A stretch of 64,000 bases of DNA from Mayamaea pseudoterrestris (Eukaryota > Bacillariophyta > Bacillariophyceae > Sellaphorales > Sellaphoraceae). The DNA lies in NCBI GenBank assembly GCA_027923505.1, contig BROI01000002.1:1984001-2048000 (forward strand), given 5' to 3'. Of the stretch, positions 16,901 through 28,696 are shown piece after piece (the stretch's first letter is position 1; each line of letters starts with the position of its first letter). Position numbers and translations under genes: made by a program. The notes below the pieces were generated by a model. That model was not told the DNA's origin. It searched no databases and worked only from the letters and a program-made list of their open reading frames with translations.

Positions 16901-19065
16901 TCAACGCAATCCAAGCTTCTCGCGAAACGCGACATTGTCAACGTTGGCTTCAATCCATCGTCGCAGGGGTAGCGCCGAAGGGACGAGCTTCATCGTCTTG
17001 GCGATCGAATGACGCTGCTTGACCGCATCAGTATGTGCCATGTAGGCAAACATTTGACCCAAGTCCTTCATATACGTGTCACGCGGTTCCAAGTAGCTGG
17101 TGACATCCTCGGTCTCGAGTCGCATGGGTGAGTCGTGAGTTTCATCGGTTTCGCCTTGCATAAAGACTTCATTGATCATGTCCTTTACTTCACTGATCGT
17201 GACAAAGTCAGTCACCAAACCTATCTCATGGCCTGCATAGACTTGATAGCTGTCAAAGACATTGGCCACGGCGGGGCCCAAGTCGTCAATGCTCATGCAC
17301 ATGACCTTGGTGTCATTTTTGAGCGGCAGCGTGAGAACATACTTGTCCCCTCCATCGTCGCTAGTGCGCTTCTCAATGCGATCAAAGAACAGCTCAGAGT
17401 AGCAAGGCATGAGAATGTAAGTGACACTGAGCTTTTTCGTCCGAGCATACGCAGCCGCACGTGCCTTGGCATCCAGCTGCGCGACCGAAGGCGACGCCAT
17501 TCCCAAACCAAAGACGCGATTCATTTCCTCCACCGATTCAAACGTCGAAAAGACCAAATGCTTGACCGTTTGGGAAGCCTCGCAGGCATCAATCACGTTT
17601 CGTGCGTGTCGCTCCTCCGTTTCCATGTCGCCGCCAGCCTCTTCGTAGAAATCAGTCACTAAAAAGGCGCCTTCCGTTCCATTGACGGCAGCTAGACAAG
17701 ACTCCATGTTGTCAAAGTCGGCAAACACTATCTCAATCCGACTCGGATCCAGCGCCACGAGTTGCTTCGCAGCTGCTCCATTCACATGGCGCGTCGTTGC
17801 TCGAATCTTATATCGCTTGCGCGAGTCATTGAGCAATCCCTTGACAACAGATCGTCCTTCTGGACTTGTTGCTCCAAAGACTGTAACGGAATGAATATCG
17901 GGCGAATCCAACGTCAAACCGACGCGTTGAAAGGCAGTCGCATCCGAGTGTGTCAAGAGCCAATCCTTGAACGTTTGTGGTTTTCGCGGAAAGGCAGCAG
18001 CATACGTACCTTCCAGGTCGTGGCGAAGCGCGCGTGGATCTCCAAGAAAGGTAAACATTTGCGCCATGGCTGGTGCCTGCGGAAAGGGCAAAGCCGAAAC
18101 TTCTTCTGGTGACAGTGGATTGTAGACCACATCCTTTCCGTACAAGTCACTGAACTCCAAGGCAACCGCGTCCATGCTAATGCGTTCGCTCGCGAGGCGA
18201 AGGTTGACGCCTTCGTATTCGTCTGGTTTGGCAAAAATGTTGGCTGACATGCAATAGAGGTGGACGCGGACGCGAGCAACATGAGAGATGAGCGACGCTT
18301 TAAACACTTGTAGGAATCACCCATTTCCATTCACTTACGAACAATATACGCCAGATCCGAAGCTCCCATCATGTCAATTGAATTCGTCCCGTCTCCAAAG
18401 CATGCATTCAGCTGCCACTGCGTCTTGGATTCATCCGGCAATGGCGCAAAGAATCCCAAGAATGCCGAGTAGAAGAATGGCATGGTCAGCAGAGTCAGTT
18501 TGAGGTTTGAAATGTTCTTTAAATATTCCATTCCGTATTCCCCGCCTCGTCCCTTGGACGTATAGTGAGGTACAATGGATCCATCATCCAGCGGATCAAT
18601 CCACAAGTCGCCCGTCGCTTCCAAAATCTCGCGGTTCAACTTTTGCACATTGTCGCGCGTACTCATGACAACATGACGCGCAATACCATCCTGCTCATAG
18701 GCTTGCTTGAGTAAGTGAAAGAATTCAACAATCACTTGGTATTCGGCAGCGGCAGCGTCGGAACATCCGCTCGTTTGCCCAACTTCGGAAGGAAGCTCCG
18801 TCGTTGTCACAAAGAATATGCAGGTCGCCTTGGTTGTTAACAAAGCCTGCAATACGTCGTCGGGATTTTGAACGTCTCCCGTGTATAGCGTGGCGCCGAG
18901 CGCGTCGGTGAGGTAGGCGTCGTGCGTTTCGCGCGTGAATCCAAAGGTTGTCACGTTGCTGTCCGTCATGCCTTCGACGACGGCGCGGCCTTGCTCGCCG
19001 GATGCGCCAAAGACGAGGCAGACTGGAGGCGACTTTGATAATGCTGTAGAAGTTGAAGTGTTCAT
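16901..19065 (-). CDS. Double NmrA-like NAD(P)-binding protein, two exons
   Basis: Join 19065-18339 and 18243-16901 (minus strand) gives 689 aa; the 95-nt intron has a GTAAGT donor and TGTCAG acceptor in phase 1, turning two apparent genes into one (ASDLAYIV-PNIFAKPDEY). The first Rossmann domain starts VCLVFGASGEQGRAVVEG with a full GxxGxxG. A second one begins at about residue 360, VTVFGATSPEGRSVVKG, where the middle Gly is Ser. Both continue with NmrA-type blocks (TRETHDAY / TTRHVNGA; HVVMSTRDNV / HLVFSTFESV). NmrA-like proteins are atypical short-chain dehydrogenase relatives that often sense the NAD(P) redox state rather than catalyse. The active-site YxxxK is not obvious. Internal duplication or fusion is the likely origin; the target is unknown. 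Confidence 0.85.
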
Positions 19066-19504
19066 GGTTATATTCTTGTCTTTGCTGTATAATGAAGCTT
19101 GTCAAGTTGCTTGTCGTTCGCGTTGTGTTGTGTGAAGGCATGAATGATGAAGGCTCTCGTGCGAACCACTCCTCTGTGATCGATGATCTTTGAAAACCGT
19201 CGTCGGTGCGGTTGAAAGCGATCCATAGGGATTCGGAGAAGGATTCGGCTTCGCATCAAGATTCTTTGCGTTTTCAGCTACTGAATGACCACCAACTTGC
19301 AGTCAAACATGGTTGGCATCAACCATGGGCTCCACGCTATACGTATGGTGGACTTACAAAATGCATTATAGACCCTTTTATGTAGCTGTACTCGTACAAC
19401 TAACGTCCCTGTCTGCTTGTAGACGCTGGAAAGAGCTCCATGCTTTGACAAACATCCCTGTGTTGGTACAGAATGGGTTGTAAATCATTCATTAGACAGC
19501 CCAG
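19066..19504. other. Intergenic region between NmrA-like gene and satellite array
   Basis: About 440 bp holding the presumed promoter of the NmrA-like gene and then unique sequence grading into diverged satellite text after 19505. A partial repeat of GGTTGGCATCAACC-like text near 19310 was noted. No coding potential. Confidence 0.45.
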
Positions 19505-22500
19505 CAATGCATACCATCTTAAAGCGCAGCCTAGAAAATGATGTTGGCCCCATTCTTGTGAGATTTTGGTGCATACATGGCTTGATGCATAGGCACTTGA
19601 ATGTCAAGGCATCTGCAGGTTGCGACTGGTGAGAAGTCTACTGAGACACATTGCAGTCTACTGAGACACCAGCCAGTCAACTCATCTTGTAGCGCACCTG
19701 AAATAAGGAATGTTAGCACCATTCTTGTATGATTTGAGCATACCGGTACACATGGCTCAAGGTATGGGCATTTGAAAGGCATGGCAGCTGCAGGCTGAGA
19801 CTGGTGACTTGCTAGCAACAATCACATTGCAGTCCTGGAGACACTAGGCAGTCAACCTTTCTTGTACAGCACCTGAATTAAGCATGTTAGCACCATTCTG
19901 GCTTGATTTGGGTGAACACATGGCTCTAAGTGTGGGCGTTTCGGCATCCGCGGGCTGAGACTGGTGACAAGTTGTCACCAAATACATTGCCATCCCCTGA
20001 GACACCAGCCAAGCCTACAATCTTGTAGCGCAGCCTGAATAATGATGTTGGCACCATTCTGGTGTATTTTGGGCACCTACAGGGCTTGCTGTAGGGGCGT
20101 TTGAATGTCACGGCATCTGCGGGCTGAGACTGGTGACAAGTTGTCACCAATCACATTGCAGTCTGCTGAGACACCAGCCAAGCCTACCATCTTGTAGCGC
20201 AGCCTGAATAATGATGTTGGCACCATTCTGGTGTATTTTAGGCACCTACATGGCTTGCTGTGGGGGTGTTTGAAAGTCACGGCATCTGCAGGCTGAGACT
20301 GGTGACAAGTTGTCACCAAATACATTGCCATCCCCTGAGACACCAGCCAAGCCTACCATCTTGTAGCGCTGCCTGAATAATGATGTTGGCACCATTCTGG
20401 TGTATTTTGGGGACCTACAGGGCTTGCTGTAGGGGCGTTTGAATGTCACGGCATCTGCGGGCTGAGACTGGTGACAAGTTGTCACCAATCACATTGCCAT
20501 CTCCTGAGACACCAGCCAAGCCTACCATCTTGTAGCGCAGCCGAAATAATGATGTTGGCACCATTCTGGTGTATTTTGGGCACCTACAGGGCTTGCTGTA
20601 GGGGCGTTTGAATGTCACGGCATCTGCGGGCTGAGACTGGTGACAAGTTGTCACCAAATACATTGCCACCCCCTGAGACACCAGCCAAGCCTACCATCTT
20701 GTAGCGCAGTCTAAATTAGGATGTTGGCACCATTCTGGTGTATTTTGGGCTCCTACAGGGCTTGCTGTAGGGGCGTTTGAATGTCACGGCATCTGCGGGC
20801 TGAGACTGGTGACAAGTTGTCACCAATCACATTGCAGTCTGCTGAGACACCAGCCAAGCCTACCATCTTGTAGCACAGCCTGAATAATGATGTTGGCACC
20901 ATTCTGGTGTATTTTAGGCACCTACATGGCTTGCTGTGGGGGTGTTTGAAAGTCACGGCATCTGCAGGCTGAGACTGGTGACAAGTTGTCACCAAATACA
21001 TTGCCATCCCCTGAGACACCAGCCAAGCCTACCATCTTGTAGCGCAGCCTGAATAACGATGTTGGCACCATTCTGGTGTATTTTGGGCACCTACAGGGCT
21101 TGCTGCAGGGGCATCTGAATGTCACAACATCTGTGGGCTGAGACTGGTGACAAGATGTCACCAAATACATTGCCATCCCTTGAGACACCAGCCAAGCCCA
21201 CCATCTTGTAGCGCAGCCTGAATAATGATGTTGGCACCATTCTGGTGTATTTTAGGCACCTACATGGATTGCGGCGGGGGCGTTTGAAAGTCACGGCATC
21301 TGCGGGCTGAGACTGGTGACAAGTTGTCACCATATACATTGTCATCCCCTGAAACACTAGCCTAGCCTACCATCTTGTAGCGCAGCCGGAAATAGGATGT
21401 TGGCACCATTCTGGTGTATTTTGGGCTCCTACAGGGCTTGCTGTAGGGGCTTTGAAATGTCACGGCATCTGCGGGCTGAGACTGGTGACAAGTTGTCACC
21501 AAATACATTGCCATCCCCTGAGACACCAGCCAAGCCTACCATCTTGTAGCGCTGCCTGAATAATGATGTTGGCACCATTCTGGCGTATTTTGAGGACCTA
21601 CAGGGCTTGCTGTAGGGGCGTTTGAATGTCACGGCATCTGCGGGCTGAGACTGGTGACAAGTTGTCACCAATCACATTAAAGTCTGCTGAGACACCAGCC
21701 AAGCCTACCATCTTGTAGCGCAGCCTGAGGCACCTACATGGATTGCGGTGGGGGCGTTTGAATGTCACAGCATCTGCGGGCTGAGACTGGTGACAAGTTG
21801 TCACCAAATACATTGTCATCCCCTGAAACACTAGCCTAGCCTACCATCTTGTAGCGCAGATGAATAATGATGTTGGCACCATTCTGGTGTATTTTGGGCT
21901 CCTACAGGGCTTGCTGTAGGGGCTTTGAAATGTCACGGCATCTGCGGGCTGAGACTGGTGACAAGTTGTCACCAAATACATTGCCATCCCCTAAGACACC
22001 AGCCAAGCCTACCATCTTGTAGCGCTGCCTGAATAATGATGTTGGCACCATTCTGGTGTATTTTGGGGACCTACAGGGCTTGCTGTAGGGGCGTTTGAAT
22101 GTCACGGCATCTGCGGGCTGAGACTGGTGACAAGTTGTCACCAATCTCATTGCAGTCTGCTGAGACACCAGCCAAGCCTACCATCTTGTAGCGCAGCCTG
22201 AATAACGATGTTGTCACCATTCTGGTGTATTTTAGGCACCTACATGGATTGCGGTGGGGGCGTTTGAATGTCACGGCATCTGCGGGCTGAGACTGGTGAC
22301 AAGTTGTCACCAAATACATTGTCATCCCCTGAAACACTAGCCTAGCCTACCATCTTGTAGCGCAGCCTGAATTAGGATGTTGGCACCATTCTGGTGTATT
22401 TTGGGCACCTACAGGGCTTGCTGTAGGGGCGTTTGAATGTCACGGCATCTGCGGGCTGAGACTGGTGACAAGTTGTCACCAAATACATTGCCATCCCCTG

Positions 22501-23580
22501 AGACACCAGCCAAGCCTACCATCTTGTAGCTCAGCCTGAATAATGATGTTGGCACCATTCTGGTGTATTTTGGGGACCTACAGGGCTTGCTGTAGGGGCA
22601 TTTGAATGTCACGGCATCTGCGGGCTGAGACTGGTGACAAGTTGTCACCCATCACATTGCAGTCTGCTGAGACACCAGCCAAGCCTACCATCTTGTAGCG
22701 CAGCCTGAATAATGATGTTGGCACCATTCTGGTGTATTTTAGGCACCTACATGGCTTGCTGTGGGGGTGTTTGAAAGTCACGGCATCTGCAGGCTGAGAC
22801 TGGTGACAAGTTGTCACCAAATACATTGCCACCCCCTGAGACACCAGCCAAGCCTACCATCTTGTAGCGCAGTCTAAATTAGGATGTTGGCACCATTCTG
22901 GTGTATTTTGGGCTCCTACAGGGCTTGCTGTAGGGGCGTTTGAATGTCACGGCATCTGCGGGCTGAGACTGGTGACAAGTTGTCACCAATCACATTGCCA
23001 TCTCCTGAGACACCAGCCAACGCCACCATCTTGTAGCGCAGCTGAAATAATGATGTTGGCACCATTCTGGTGTATTTTGGGCACTTACAGGGCTTGCTGT
23101 AGGGGCGTTTGAATGTCACGGCATCTGCGGGCTGAGACTGGTGACAAGTAGTCACCAAATACATTGCCATCCCCTGAGACACCAGCCAAGCCTACCATCT
23201 TGTAGCGCAGCCTGAATAAGGATGTTGGCACCATTCTGGTGTATTTTGGGCTCCTACAGGGCTTGCTGTAGGGGCATTTGAATGCACGGCATCTGCGGGC
23301 TGAGACTGGTGACAAGTTGTCACCAAATACATTGCCATCCCCTGAGACACCAGCCAAGCCTACCATCTTGTAGCGCAGCCTGAATAATGACGTTGGCACC
23401 ATTCTGGTGTATTTTGGGCACCTACAGGGCTTGCTGTAGGGGCGTTTGAATGTCACGGCATCTGCGGGTTGAGACTGGTGACAAGTTGTCACCAAATACA
23501 TTGCCATCCCCTGAGACACCAGCCAAGCTAATACCCTTGTAGCGCAGCCTGCAAAATATTGTTAGGCATCTGCGGGTGGC
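19505..23580 (-). repeat. 169-bp tandem satellite array, left block (about 24 monomers)
   Basis: Head-to-tail array with a strict 169-bp period; landmark texts such as GGTGACAAGTTGTCACC and GCTGAGACTGGTGACA recur every 169 bp. Monomers at the left edge (19505-19900) are strongly diverged and the interior is more uniform. One monomer near 21727 lacks 34 bp. A marked variant (TGTGGGGGTG) recurs at 20261, 20937 (676 bp later, 4 x 169) and 22762 (11 x 169 minus the 34-bp deletion), showing higher-order structure. Orientation is opposite to the right-hand array of the same family. The 80-88 aa ORFs inside simply read 1.6 monomers; since 169 is 1 mod 3, the frame changes every unit, so they are not genes. 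Confidence 0.97.
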
Positions 23581-23930
23581 ATTTCAAATTACAAAAGAAT
23601 GGTGCCAAAATCATATTTAGGCTGCGCTACAAGATGGTATGTATGTCTGGTGTCTATGTAGACTGCAATGTGACTGGACAGATGCCTTGACATTCAGTAT
23701 CCTATAGATCAAGCCATGTAAACACTTAAAACACATAATAAGGGTGACAACATCATAATCCGGGCTGCGCTACAAGATGGTGCGCCTGGTTGGTGTCTCA
23801 ATAGACTGCAGTGTGCCTGGTGACAACTTTTCGCCAGTCTCTACACATCATGGTCGCTATATGAACATTTTGAATGGTTAGACACCTGCTGGCTGAGACT
23901 GGTGTGAAGGTGATGTTCCATGCTATGTAA
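23581..23930. repeat. Diverged satellite fragments with an orientation switch
   Basis: At about 23580-23600 the satellite text flips: GGCATCTGCGGG still reads in the left-array direction, while GGCTGCGCTACAAGATGGT at about 23625 and again at about 23765 reads in the opposite (right-array) direction. A fragment near 23885 (GGCTGAGACTGGTG) is back in the left-array direction. These are strongly diverged monomers marking an inversion junction and the edge of the array. From about 23930 to the ATG13 stop only unique sequence is seen. Confidence 0.8.
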
Positions 23931-24062
23931 GCAATGTTAAATTTACGACCATTGAAAGAGACTTTTCCATTTACATTCCCGCATAAGAATGCCAAAGTCC
24001 TTCTGTTAAAAACATGTATAGTTTACGCGTATGTGGTTCATACGTAACGTTTACTCCTGATG

Positions 24063-24693
24063 CTAACTTCGCATCGAAATGGGAGTCGAAGACGAAACGC
24101 TGCCAGCTGGACTCGTCTTTTCGCGCGCCGACAAATGCAACGACTCTCCAAAGGTTCGAAAAGCAGCCAGCTGGTCCGCCAAACTATCCGCCAAATCGCC
24201 AGGCTTAGGTTGGGTTGTGCTTTCGAATAGTTGGAGGCGATTGGTAGATTTGAGTTGGTGCGCAAAGGATGCCACGCTAGCAGATTCGTCCAAATTGGCA
24301 TGGTGCGGGTGGCTGGCATGGCCACCAGAAGTTGATCCTCCCGACTTGTTGTGAGTGTAGTTGCTAGACGTTGCATCAACGGCAAAAGGCATGTCTTCCG
24401 ATAGATAATCTTCCGTTTGCGGCGCCAATGCCGTCGAAAAGAGCATGCTGTGTGCGCTAGCACCACCAAGGCGAAAATCGAGTGGTAATAAAGAGTTAGC
24501 ATTTGCTCCAAGTGAGAGTGATGCCATCATGGATCCCTGCACGTGACGATGCGTTTGAAATGGACTCGAATGTAGAAGATCTAAAGAGGTAATAGGCGGA
24601 ACGACTTTCTCGTAGTCATATTTATCGCCCGTCAGGGTCTTTGCATGCTTTTGCTCCGGAGTTCTTGACACTGTTTGACCATCAGCATGAGTA

Positions 24694-24726
<33 letters not shown>

Positions 24727-25374
24727 AGAAACGCCACTGGCCGCGGCTGAAAGGGTGGCGTGCTCATGAGATTGCGCGGAGGCATGAGAAACGGCGGGGA
24801 CGCCGTGCCTCCTAAAAAAGCTTCACCAGGTGGCGTCGACGCTAGTGGAGTCGCTCCTGATAGCCAAGGACTATGACGATGCTGGGGACTAGCCGAAATG
24901 GGACGCATCCCACTTGACGTTGCCTCAGCAGCAGAGACGTCGGAAGGTGATCGCTCAAACGTCGTCGGTTTCGTCTGCGAGGGATGAATCGCTTGCCATG
25001 GTATATGGTTATTGTAGGCATATCCGTATTCGCCTTGCTTGGACGTAGGGCCAGCTGCAGTAGTGGTAGTCGCATTTGTCGGTGTATTCGCAGCCTTGCT
25101 TGCTTGCTCGATCAAATGAGGAGGCATTTGATGCAAAGCTGCTCGTCGCATTTCGTTTTGCTCCCTTCCTTCATCGTTCATCATCATCATGAGCGAAAGT
25201 CCACTCAAAACTCGTTCGGGAGGATTCACTGGAACTGTCTGCGATGAGACGGGCGAAGAAGATGCATGCGCACCAAGCACCGTGTGGCGGCGCTGAAGCA
25301 ATGCGCGTTGCTGGTCTTGTTGATGCTGTTGCGGCTGTCCCTGTTCCTGCACAGGGTAACTTTGCCGGTGTACT

Positions 25375-25409
<35 letters not shown>

Positions 25410-26357
25410 GTTACTCGCAACTTGATGATGACGGGACGGATCAAAGGTCGTCCCAAATCGAGACGGCGGATAGTTGGCCATGCCTCCATACTCTGGCGCC
25501 GACTGCGGCACCATATGCTTCTTGCTCGCAGTTTCATCCTCCAGATTGGTCGTATTGCGGCGCTGCAACTCTCGATGCTTTCTCTCGTCCACTCGTTGAT
25601 GAATTGGAATGGACGCAGTCGCTTGACGAAACGAAACAACATTCGCAGTGGATCTGGTAGGTAGGAGGGCATCCACCGTTCGCTGTGGTGCGTGGTAAAC
25701 CCTCCAATTCAATTCTCCATAGGGCGTCACGACACTGCTCGACGGCTCCTGCATCCGAAAACCTTGCGTCTGCACCAAGTCGGAAACATCATCCAACGCA
25801 TCGCTCACCATGTAGAGTGAGAAACCCAGCGACGCCGCTTGACTGCGTTGCGAAAAGACTTGCGATGGCAGCAAGCACGTGCTGCAGCAAAGCGTCCGCA
25901 ACCAAATAACGATACGCTTGCATACCAGTCGCAGCTGCGCAATTGGATCCTGCGTCACTGTTCCTTCCCGCGTCAAGAAGCGGTCCATGCCGCAGACGGA
26001 ATACTCCAAACACCAGCGCTCCAGTAGTTCGCGGCGCTGAGAATCGTGGGGATAGTAAACATCCAATCGCAGCGGAACATGCAAGGCGCCGCCGCCAGCC
26101 TTGGTAGTTTGTAGTATGTTGCGGACTCCGGATAGTTCTGGTAGCTGCAGATTGAATCGACTCGTTGTATTGTTTGCAGTATTATTGTTCGTTTCAATCG
26201 AGGGACATCGAGAGGTCACAATGATTTCGCATGCCTTGGCAATGGCTTCAAAGACAACTTGATCGCATTTTGTTCGCGGTCCGTTATCGGATCGGTACTG
26301 CTGCTGTTGCTGCATATGATTGTTATGATTCGTTTGATGTTGAGGGTACGAGTACAT
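24063..26357 (-). CDS. ATG13: Autophagy-related protein 13 homolog (HORMA domain)
   Basis: 764 aa, one open frame. The N-terminal 230 residues carry the ATG13 HORMA pattern: CDQVVFEAIAKACEIIVTSR, then RLDVYYPHDSQRRELLERW, LRLVCKRIVIWLRTLCCSTC-LLPS and PYGELNWRVYH. ATG13 is the regulatory partner of the ATG1/ULK kinase and starts autophagosome formation in the cytosol. The remaining 530 residues are Ser/Pro/Gln-rich and disordered, as usual for ATG13, with two poly-Gln tracts and short conserved-looking blocks (SPFQTH, SPHQRHSPW). Start ATG 26357 is the first in frame and close to the HORMA domain. Divergent from the gag-like gene over a 415-bp spacer containing a minisatellite. The call rests on HORMA motifs only, since ATG13 evolves fast. 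Confidence 0.82.
24697..24727. repeat. CTG/CAG trinucleotide tract in ATG13
   Basis: About ten CTG units on the plus strand, read as a poly-Gln run in the disordered tail of ATG13. A second tract of similar length lies at about 25375-25403 in the same gene. Both are likely length-polymorphic. Confidence 0.85.
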
Positions 26358-26470
26358 GGCTTTGCCGCTGTTGGAGTGACGGTTGATTCGTCGATCGTCA
26401 TGGTGACTCTCACGAATTCTGATCGCGGGGAATCAAAAGTCAAGCGATTTTGAAAAGACAAAACAGTTAT

Positions 26471-26720
26471 CACTGGCACCCGTTTCATACTATAGCCTCA
26501 TGTCGTAGTTTTCACTGGCACCCGTTTTATACTATTGCCTTTTAACGGAGTTTTCACTGGCACTCGTTTCGTAATATTGCTTAATGACGTAGCTTTCACT
26601 GGCACTCGTTTCATACTTAAGCGTGATGACGTAGTTTTCACTGGCACCCGTTTCATACTATTGCCTGATGACGTGGCCTTACCTAGCACTCGTTTCCATA
26701 ATCCGTTACGGCTCATCATA
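26471..26720. repeat. 42-bp minisatellite (6 copies) in a divergent promoter
   Basis: Copies start at 26471, 26513, 26555, 26597, 26639 and about 26681, exactly 42 bp apart, each beginning CACTGGCACYCGTTTCATAC or a close variant. Copies 4-6 include TGACGT, a bZIP-type core. The array lies between the ATG13 start (26357, minus) and the gag-like gene start (26773, plus). Because 42 is a multiple of 3, both strands have open frames with a 14-residue repeat (for example KRVPVKTTSS on the minus strand), but neither has a typical start or any flanking domain, so a regulatory or neutral role is more likely than coding. Confidence 0.9.
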
Positions 26721-26772
26721 AACTCTCGCTGGTGCCATTCTTGTGATCATACAGTATCGGCTTGCAGCCACC

Positions 26773-28086
26773 ATGGCCGACATCATGTCTTTCCTCGACT
26801 TGATGCCTTACAAGCATTTAACGCCCATTGTTGATCTTACCTATCGCAGCTACCGTCTTTTACTTGAGCAAGTTTACGCCAACGCTAGAGCAGTTCCAGC
26901 GCCACGCCATGGGGGCGGATTATACGGCCATTTGTGCATTGCCATGTCACCCGAAGACTATGCGATGATGGAAGGTTCAGAGCCGTATGGTATGCCAATG
27001 CATCCGCCAGACTTGAATTTTCCTGTAGACGCGGACGATGAAGCCATTGCCGCTTTGATTGAAGAGGATGATCAAAAGATTGCCGACTGGAATCTTTATC
27101 ACTGCGTCTACAACCACCTGCTCAAACAAATTCACGAAGCCGTTCCATCATGTTACTTTTCCAGCTTAACGCCGCTCGAGTTTGAATCAAGTTCACCATA
27201 TCAACTCCTACAGGAGCTCAAGCAGGATGATGACTTCGAACTTCCAGGTGACGTTCCAGTTGACATCATTAAACGAGTCCGAACTACGTCGCTCTCTCTC
27301 TGTCGATACCTCCAAGAACAAGGCATTATACGTATTGTTCAAGACTACTATCAAGAATGTTTAGAAGAGGATGTTTTGCATCGGTTTGATGCCTTGCGTG
27401 AAGCCGTCATAAATGCCTCTCCTTGTCAAGGCGACTATCGCATGCGAGCCTTGATGGACGAGCTTGTTGGCTATCTGCATTATTACTCGGCGAATCAACG
27501 TTTCATGTCGAAAGCGATGACACTCTTTGCGTTCAAATTATGTGAAACCCTCCCGATCCCGATTCGGCAACGACTTTTCGCGTCGCTCTTTGGTATATTT
27601 CTGCAGGCGACGCGCGAGCATACGCATGCTCTGTGTATATACTTTGTCATGTTTCTGCAAGGCTGCCTCGTCATTTCAAATTCCGAGGATCAAACTGCTA
27701 TACGCTCCGATTGGGGTAGACTTTCTGTCGAGCAGCTTTTGAAATCTGATGCTGTGGAACTTATTCTGCAAATAATGGAAAATATGGATCTTTTTTACGA
27801 ACCTCTCAAGGAGCATAGTAGTGTGACAATGCAATTTGCGAGTGCGCTTTCAGCAAATTTGTTTTGTTCCATTTACCTGTATTTCCGCAATGACAATTCT
27901 TTGCACCCGCGGTGCGAAGTGTTATTTCCCGTGCTGGAGGACAAAATGCCGATTCTTCTTGGCCTGATAGGAATCGGTGCCGCTGACGTAGAAGTTGAGC
28001 TCGATAATGTTGTGGCGGACGACGAAGCAGTAAATGAAAACGAAGCTGGCGATGATGAGCCTGGTGGTGATGATATTGAGGCATGA
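26773..28086 (+). CDS. Protein with copia gag-like N-terminus and helical C-terminal part
   Basis: 437 aa from ATG 26773, in an ideal GCCACCATGG context; the Met ten codons upstream is weaker. Residues 1 to about 150 (PYKHLTPIV, QVYANARAVP, HGGGLYGHLCIAMSPEDY, LLKQIHEAVP) resemble, from memory, the gag-like protein of CoDi-type Ty1/copia retrotransposons of diatoms. The remaining 280 residues are alpha-helical, Leu-rich and without a recognised family, ending in a very acidic tail (DDEPGGDDIEA). The frame is open throughout, and no reverse transcriptase, integrase or long terminal repeats were seen nearby. It may be a domesticated fragment or a host protein with a convergent N-terminus. No zinc knuckle was seen. 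Function unknown. Confidence 0.7.
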   Translation: MADIMSFLDLMPYKHLTPIVDLTYRSYRLLLEQVYANARAVPAPRHGGGLYGHLCIAMSPEDYAMMEGSEPYGMPMHPPDLNFPVDADDEAIAALIEEDDQKIADWNLYHCVYNHLLKQIHEAVPSCYFSSLTPLEFESSSPYQLLQELKQDDDFELPGDVPVDIIKRVRTTSLSLCRYLQEQGIIRIVQDYYQECLEEDVLHRFDALREAVINASPCQGDYRMRALMDELVGYLHYYSANQRFMSKAMTLFAFKLCETLPIPIRQRLFASLFGIFLQATREHTHALCIYFVMFLQGCLVISNSEDQTAIRSDWGRLSVEQLLKSDAVELILQIMENMDLFYEPLKEHSSVTMQFASALSANLFCSIYLYFRNDNSLHPRCEVLFPVLEDKMPILLGLIGIGAADVEVELDNVVADDEAVNENEAGDDEPGGDDIEA

Positions 28087-28696
28087 GCTACTGATAGCAA
28101 GTAAATAACGATGCAAATAATGTCATGGTGTGTAAAACACTTGCTCCATTCTCCAGGATTAGCTAACTTAAGTGGAAAGGGTGAGTCATTCGACCCACCT
28201 ATAGAGTATAGCCCCTGCAACCACGAGGGAAAGTAGCATGTATAAGCCAAGCCACCTTTAAAACGAACTAAAGTAGCTTCTGGGAGGCAGCTGAGCAAAA
28301 AGACAACAAGAAACAAGGCATGCGCTCCGGATCACCTGGCAGGCTACCGGTCCTGCAACCCACCTGAAGAGTGTACCGGTAGCCCTTGCAACAGCTTGAG
28401 GGACAGTAGCATATACTAACGATCCAAGCAGCTACTAAAACCCGCCTGCGCACTGATTGGGGTTTCAGCTGCAAGTCAACAACGACTGAAAGGCAGGCAA
28501 ACAACCGGGTAAGCTACCCCGTCGATCTTTACAGTACCGCTAAGACAACTTTTGAAGACAACACCACTCCGACATCAACGGCAGGATCACTCACTTGCTT
28601 GCACCTCGTGGCCTCACAAAATGACCATTGGCCATCCTTGAAAGCAATCATTTGCTATACTCTCTCTCATCTTGCTCCTAGTCTCATATATTTACC
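28087..28696. other. Intergenic spacer with an imperfect direct duplication
   Basis: 610 bp upstream of the Tudor-SN gene. Two related segments, about 28195-28245 and 28361-28413, share CCCACCT, CCCTTGCAAC-like text, GAGGGA and GTAGCAT in the same order, some 165 bp apart, so an old tandem duplication is likely. No coding potential. Confidence 0.5.

Noticed and set aside
18331-19065. A separate short NmrA-like gene ending at VRK
   Set aside because: The stop lies just inside a GTAAGT intron; splicing joins it in phase to the downstream frame and completes the domain.
20077-23519. Runs of near-identical 88-aa ORFs on the minus strand as a protein family
   Set aside because: Each ORF spans 1.6 units of a 169-bp satellite; as 169 is 1 mod 3, the same DNA is read in two frames. 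The pattern is explained by the repeat, and no promoter, varied domain or splice signal supports coding.
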